Below, one piece after another: positions 6,432-8,175 of a stretch of DNA of 8,175 bases. The stretch's first letter is position 1, and the number at the start of each line of letters is the position of its first letter. The translations under genes were made by a program, and so were the position numbers. Origin of the DNA: an uncultured Eggerthella sp. (lineage in GTDB: Bacteria > Actinomycetota > Coriobacteriia > Coriobacteriales > Eggerthellaceae); assembly GCA_900548955.1 (NCBI GenBank), contig URMQ01000068.1:1-8175 (forward strand), written 5' to 3'. Under the pieces are notes generated by a model. It searched no databases and was not told the DNA's origin. It worked only from the letters and a program-made list of their open reading frames with translations.

Positions 6432-6565
6432 TATAGATATCGATAGGTATAAAAAATTGAAGAAACCAGAGTGCGAACACACTGCTCAGCACGATGCTGA
6501 ACCATCGTGTTAATGCGCTGAGCCACCTTACTATGTTCGCTTTCTAAAATCATTGAAAGCACTTT

Positions 6566-6571
6566 ATCATA
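6566..6571 (-). promoter_or_regulatory. Candidate -10 element for the symporter
   Basis: The - strand reads CAGTATGATAAAG, where TATGAT differs from TATAAT at one base. No convincing -35 is found 16-18 bases upstream. It would start a leader of roughly 290 bases. Pattern-based and weak. Confidence 0.3.
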
Positions 6572-6666
6572 CTGTAGCACCAGGAGCAAACACTCACGCC
6601 AAGCATTCGCGACAAACGGCTACAGAATTCCGCCCAATACTCCACATAATGGCTTCCGCTAGCAAT

Positions 6667-6699
6667 AAATAAGCATCCGTATAAAACGGATGCTTATTT
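6667..6699 (-). terminator. Terminator after the ligase gene
   Basis: A perfect 14-bp inverted repeat (6667-6680 / 6686-6699, core GCATCCGT/ACGGATGC) with a 5-base loop lies 30 bases past the ligase stop. On the - strand the stem ends in TTATTT and runs into ATT, a weak U-rich tail. The symmetric A/T ends would also allow + strand function. It separates the ligase unit from the symporter. Confidence 0.85.
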
Positions 6700-6728
6700 G
6701 GCTTTCGTACTTTAGTAGTGCTAATGCT

Positions 6729-7964
6729 TTAATAACGGCTGTCAAAAATGCGCTGGGTCTTCTTTTCAGAACGTGGCAATTCACCTAGCGGAACACCCTT
6801 GGCATCTGGCGTACAACCAATCTTTGCCTTAAATATAAGCTCAAGTTCTGATTCGCAGTGCTTTAATGCTTCACCGGTTAATTCGGTTTCGAACAAAACA
6901 GTAAGCACATCACGACCCATAATATGTTCGATCATCACCTGATATTCAGAAGAAGTACCTGAAGTAGCAGCGATAACTTCTTCTACCTGAGCTGGGAACA
7001 TATTGACGCCCTTAACCTTGAACATATCGTCAGTTCTACCAACTAGCGTATCAATGCGAGGATGCTTCAAACCGCAAGCGCAATCTCCTGGAATGATACG
7101 GGTAAGGTCATGAGTGCGATAACGAACAAGAGGAGCGCCCTCTTTACGCAAGGTGGTCAGCACTAATTCACCAATTTCGCCATCAGGTAATTGCTCACCC
7201 GTCTTAGGATCTACCACTTCTGCATAAACGTAGTCGCTCCAAATATGCATACCATTATGCTCGTGACAGGAAATGCCAATGCCAGGACCATACACTTCAG
7301 TAAGTCCGTAAATATCAAAGATTTCAATACCGAGTTCATGCTCAATGCGATGACGCATTTTTTCGCCCCAACGCTCTGAGCCAATAACGCCTTTACGCAA
7401 GGAAAGCTTATCGCGAATACCACGCTTGGCAATTTCTTCTGCCAGCAAGAGCGCATAAGAACTTGTAGCGCATAAAACTGTAGACTGAAGATCTTCCATC
7501 ATACGCAATTGCTTTTCGGTATTACCGGGGCCCAAAGGAACAGCCATGGCACCTAGGCGCTCTGCGCCCAGCTGAAAGCCAATGCCCGCCGTCCAAAGAC
7601 CATAGCCTGGTGTGATATGAATACGATCTTTATTAGTAACACCTGCTACTTCATAACAACGAGCAAACTGAATAGCCCAATCAGTAACATCCTTTTGGGT
7701 ATAAGGAATAACAACAGGAATGCCAGTAGTGCCAGAAGAAGAATGTACGCGTACAATTTTTTCTTCAGGAACCGCTGCTAAACCCAAGGGATACACATCA
7801 CGCAAGTCTGCCTTTTCGGAAAAAGGAAGCTTTTCGAAATCTTCTTGCGTTTGAACATCGCTTAGATCAATACCCTCAAACTTTTTTGCATAAAAAGGAG
7901 AACGATCTTTTAAAGTCTTGAATTCTTCTTTGAGGATATCGAACTGTTCAGTTGTGAGCTCCAT
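6729..7964 (-). CDS. paaK: Phenylacetate-CoA ligase-like AMP-forming acyl-CoA ligase
   Basis: A 411-residue ANL-superfamily enzyme of the PaaK branch. It would activate an aryl- or other carboxylic acid to its CoA thioester via an acyl-adenylate, using ATP and CoA in the cytoplasm. Motifs: the phosphate-binding loop SSSGTTGIPVVIPYT (75-89), IYGLTEVYGPG (218-228, adenine/Mg site), RYRTHDL (281-287, ribose-binding D286), the hinge region VGRTDDMFKVKGVNMFP (308-324) and the C-terminal PRSEKKTQR with catalytic Lys402. CACGLKHPR (295-303) is the small Cys-containing insertion common in this branch. The start is the ATG ending at 7964, with AAAGG eight bases before it; a GTG at 7985 is less likely. 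It lies 46 bp behind the oxidoreductase subunit and is probably co-transcribed, pointing to indoleacetate, phenylacetate or related acids from aromatic amino acids. The substrate remains an inference. Confidence 0.93.
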   Translation of the reverse strand: MELTTEQFDILKEEFKTLKDRSPFYAKKFEGIDLSDVQTQEDFEKLPFSEKADLRDVYPLGLAAVPEEKIVRVHSSSGTTGIPVVIPYTQKDVTDWAIQFARCYEVAGVTNKDRIHITPGYGLWTAGIGFQLGAERLGAMAVPLGPGNTEKQLRMMEDLQSTVLCATSSYALLLAEEIAKRGIRDKLSLRKGVIGSERWGEKMRHRIEHELGIEIFDIYGLTEVYGPGIGISCHEHNGMHIWSDYVYAEVVDPKTGEQLPDGEIGELVLTTLRKEGAPLVRYRTHDLTRIIPGDCACGLKHPRIDTLVGRTDDMFKVKGVNMFPAQVEEVIAATSGTSSEYQVMIEHIMGRDVLTVLFETELTGEALKHCESELELIFKAKIGCTPDAKGVPLGELPRSEKKTQRIFDSRY

Positions 7965-8010
7965 CGGTATAGCCTTTCGTCGCACGCATGCTCTTTAGTT
8001 TAGTAAAGTT
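7965..8010 (-). other. Short intercistronic gap between iorB-like gene and ligase
   Basis: These 46 bases hold the ligase ribosome-binding site (AAAGG) and a weak 5-bp hairpin CTTTA/TAAAG at 7993-8008. There is no terminator and no room for a full promoter, which supports co-transcription of the two genes. Confidence 0.6.
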
Positions 8011-8175
8011 TTATGCATTTTGTTCCACTAAATCAATAGCGGAAAGATTAAGAGACACAAAACGCTCTTTAACGCACGAAGGAATAATCTCGCGCATATC
8101 TTGTAGCGTAATTTTTCCACAAAGTGCGTTTTCATAGCGCGCATCATTAACTGCAGAAAGCGCAGAAGCAAGCAT
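8011..8175 (-). CDS. iorB: Indolepyruvate:ferredoxin oxidoreductase beta subunit, C-terminal end (partial)
   Basis: An open frame on the - strand runs in from the window edge at 8175 and ends with TAA at 8013-8011, giving 54 residues. The sequence starts MLASALSAVND and ends REIIPSCVKERFVSLNLSAIDLVEQNA. This fits the C-terminus of the gamma-domain / IorB family, where a MLGAL-type helix is followed by a helix and the pattern I-(P)-x-K-x-x-x-x-N-x-x-A. IorA/IorB convert indolepyruvate or phenylpyruvate plus CoA to the aryl-acetyl-CoA, CO2 and reduced ferredoxin. The first ATG codon of the frame coincides with the window edge and is probably internal. Its position just before a PaaK-type ligase matches many anaerobe gene clusters. 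The assignment rests on a short stretch, so a related 2-oxoacid:acceptor oxidoreductase gamma subunit is possible. Confidence 0.68.
   Translation of the reverse strand: MLASALSAVNDARYENALCGKITLQDMREIIPSCVKERFVSLNLSAIDLVEQNA

Larger units (their letters stand above)
6272..6660 (-). promoter_or_regulatory. Structured 5' leader of the symporter gene, possible attenuator
   Basis: About 390 bases upstream of the symporter contain no convincing gene. Several hairpins are readable on the - strand. One is GCTTTC/GAAAGC at 6539-6560. A compound stem at 6484-6523 has a CACGATG/CATCGTG core plus GCTCAG/CTGAGC outside. An intrinsic terminator lies at 6405-6431, and TCTGTC-TGGC-GACAGA at 6352-6367. The segment at 6393-6401 (GCACCGTGT on the - strand) can pair with either arm of the terminator, and 6378-6383 can pair with its first arm. 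Such mutually exclusive pairings are typical of transcription attenuation or riboswitch expression platforms. I cannot match it to a known riboswitch class. The ligand or trigger is unknown. Confidence 0.5.

Noticed and set aside
6262..6492. A 76-codon - strand frame from a GTG in the symporter leader, overlapping the symporter start
   Set aside because: No ribosome-binding site before the GTG, no recognisable family, and it runs straight through the terminator hairpin. Its hydrophobic look follows from AT-rich leader sequence.

Overview
The window looks like a chromosomal stretch from a low-to-mid GC anaerobic actinomycete. Class Coriobacteriia (Eggerthellaceae-like) is my best guess. This rests on the gene mix (ferredoxin-dependent 2-oxoacid oxidoreductase subunit next to a PaaK-type acyl-CoA ligase, single-domain universal stress protein, UDP-galactopyranose mutase, lipobox amidase with a long cytoplasmic lead) and on the protein style. 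No rRNA or tRNA is present to confirm it. I see no CRISPR array, transposase, integrase or phage gene.

Left edge (1-650). The first ~56 bases, read on the + strand, encode a piece of 3-isopropylmalate dehydrogenase (LeuB). They abut the 5' part of a family-2 glycosyltransferase on the - strand. Both genes are broken at this junction (about 53-61), so it is either a real rearrangement breakpoint or an assembly chimera. A long intergenic region follows, with a candidate extended -10 promoter for the next gene.

Middle (650-4607). A universal stress protein with its own strong terminator is followed by glf (UDP-galactopyranose mutase), both on +. A long hairpin separates glf from a convergent peptidoglycan amidase lipoprotein on -. 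A divergent 130-bp region with a hairpin and a palindrome then leads to a six-transmembrane voltage-gated-type potassium channel on +. This channel has a regular S4 helix, a TSTGYGD filter, a charged helical tail and a CPHC knuckle at the C-terminus. A small 12-bp tandem repeat lies just past its stop codon.

Right part (4608-8175). Three genes lie on the - strand. From upstream to downstream they are: the 3' end of an indolepyruvate:ferredoxin oxidoreductase beta subunit (running off the window at 8175), a phenylacetate-CoA ligase-like AMP-forming ligase 46 bp behind it, and, after a strong terminator, a sodium:solute symporter. The first two plausibly form one aromatic-2-oxoacid or arylacetate unit. 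The symporter has its own roughly 290-nt leader. This leader holds several hairpins, including an intrinsic-terminator-like hairpin with U6, and downstream segments that could pair with either arm of it. That resembles transcription attenuation and is the most interesting regulatory signal here.

The two observations most worth following up are the leuB/glycosyltransferase junction and the symporter leader. Otherwise the window is ordinary envelope, transport and energy-metabolism content. I see no convincing new multi-gene system.
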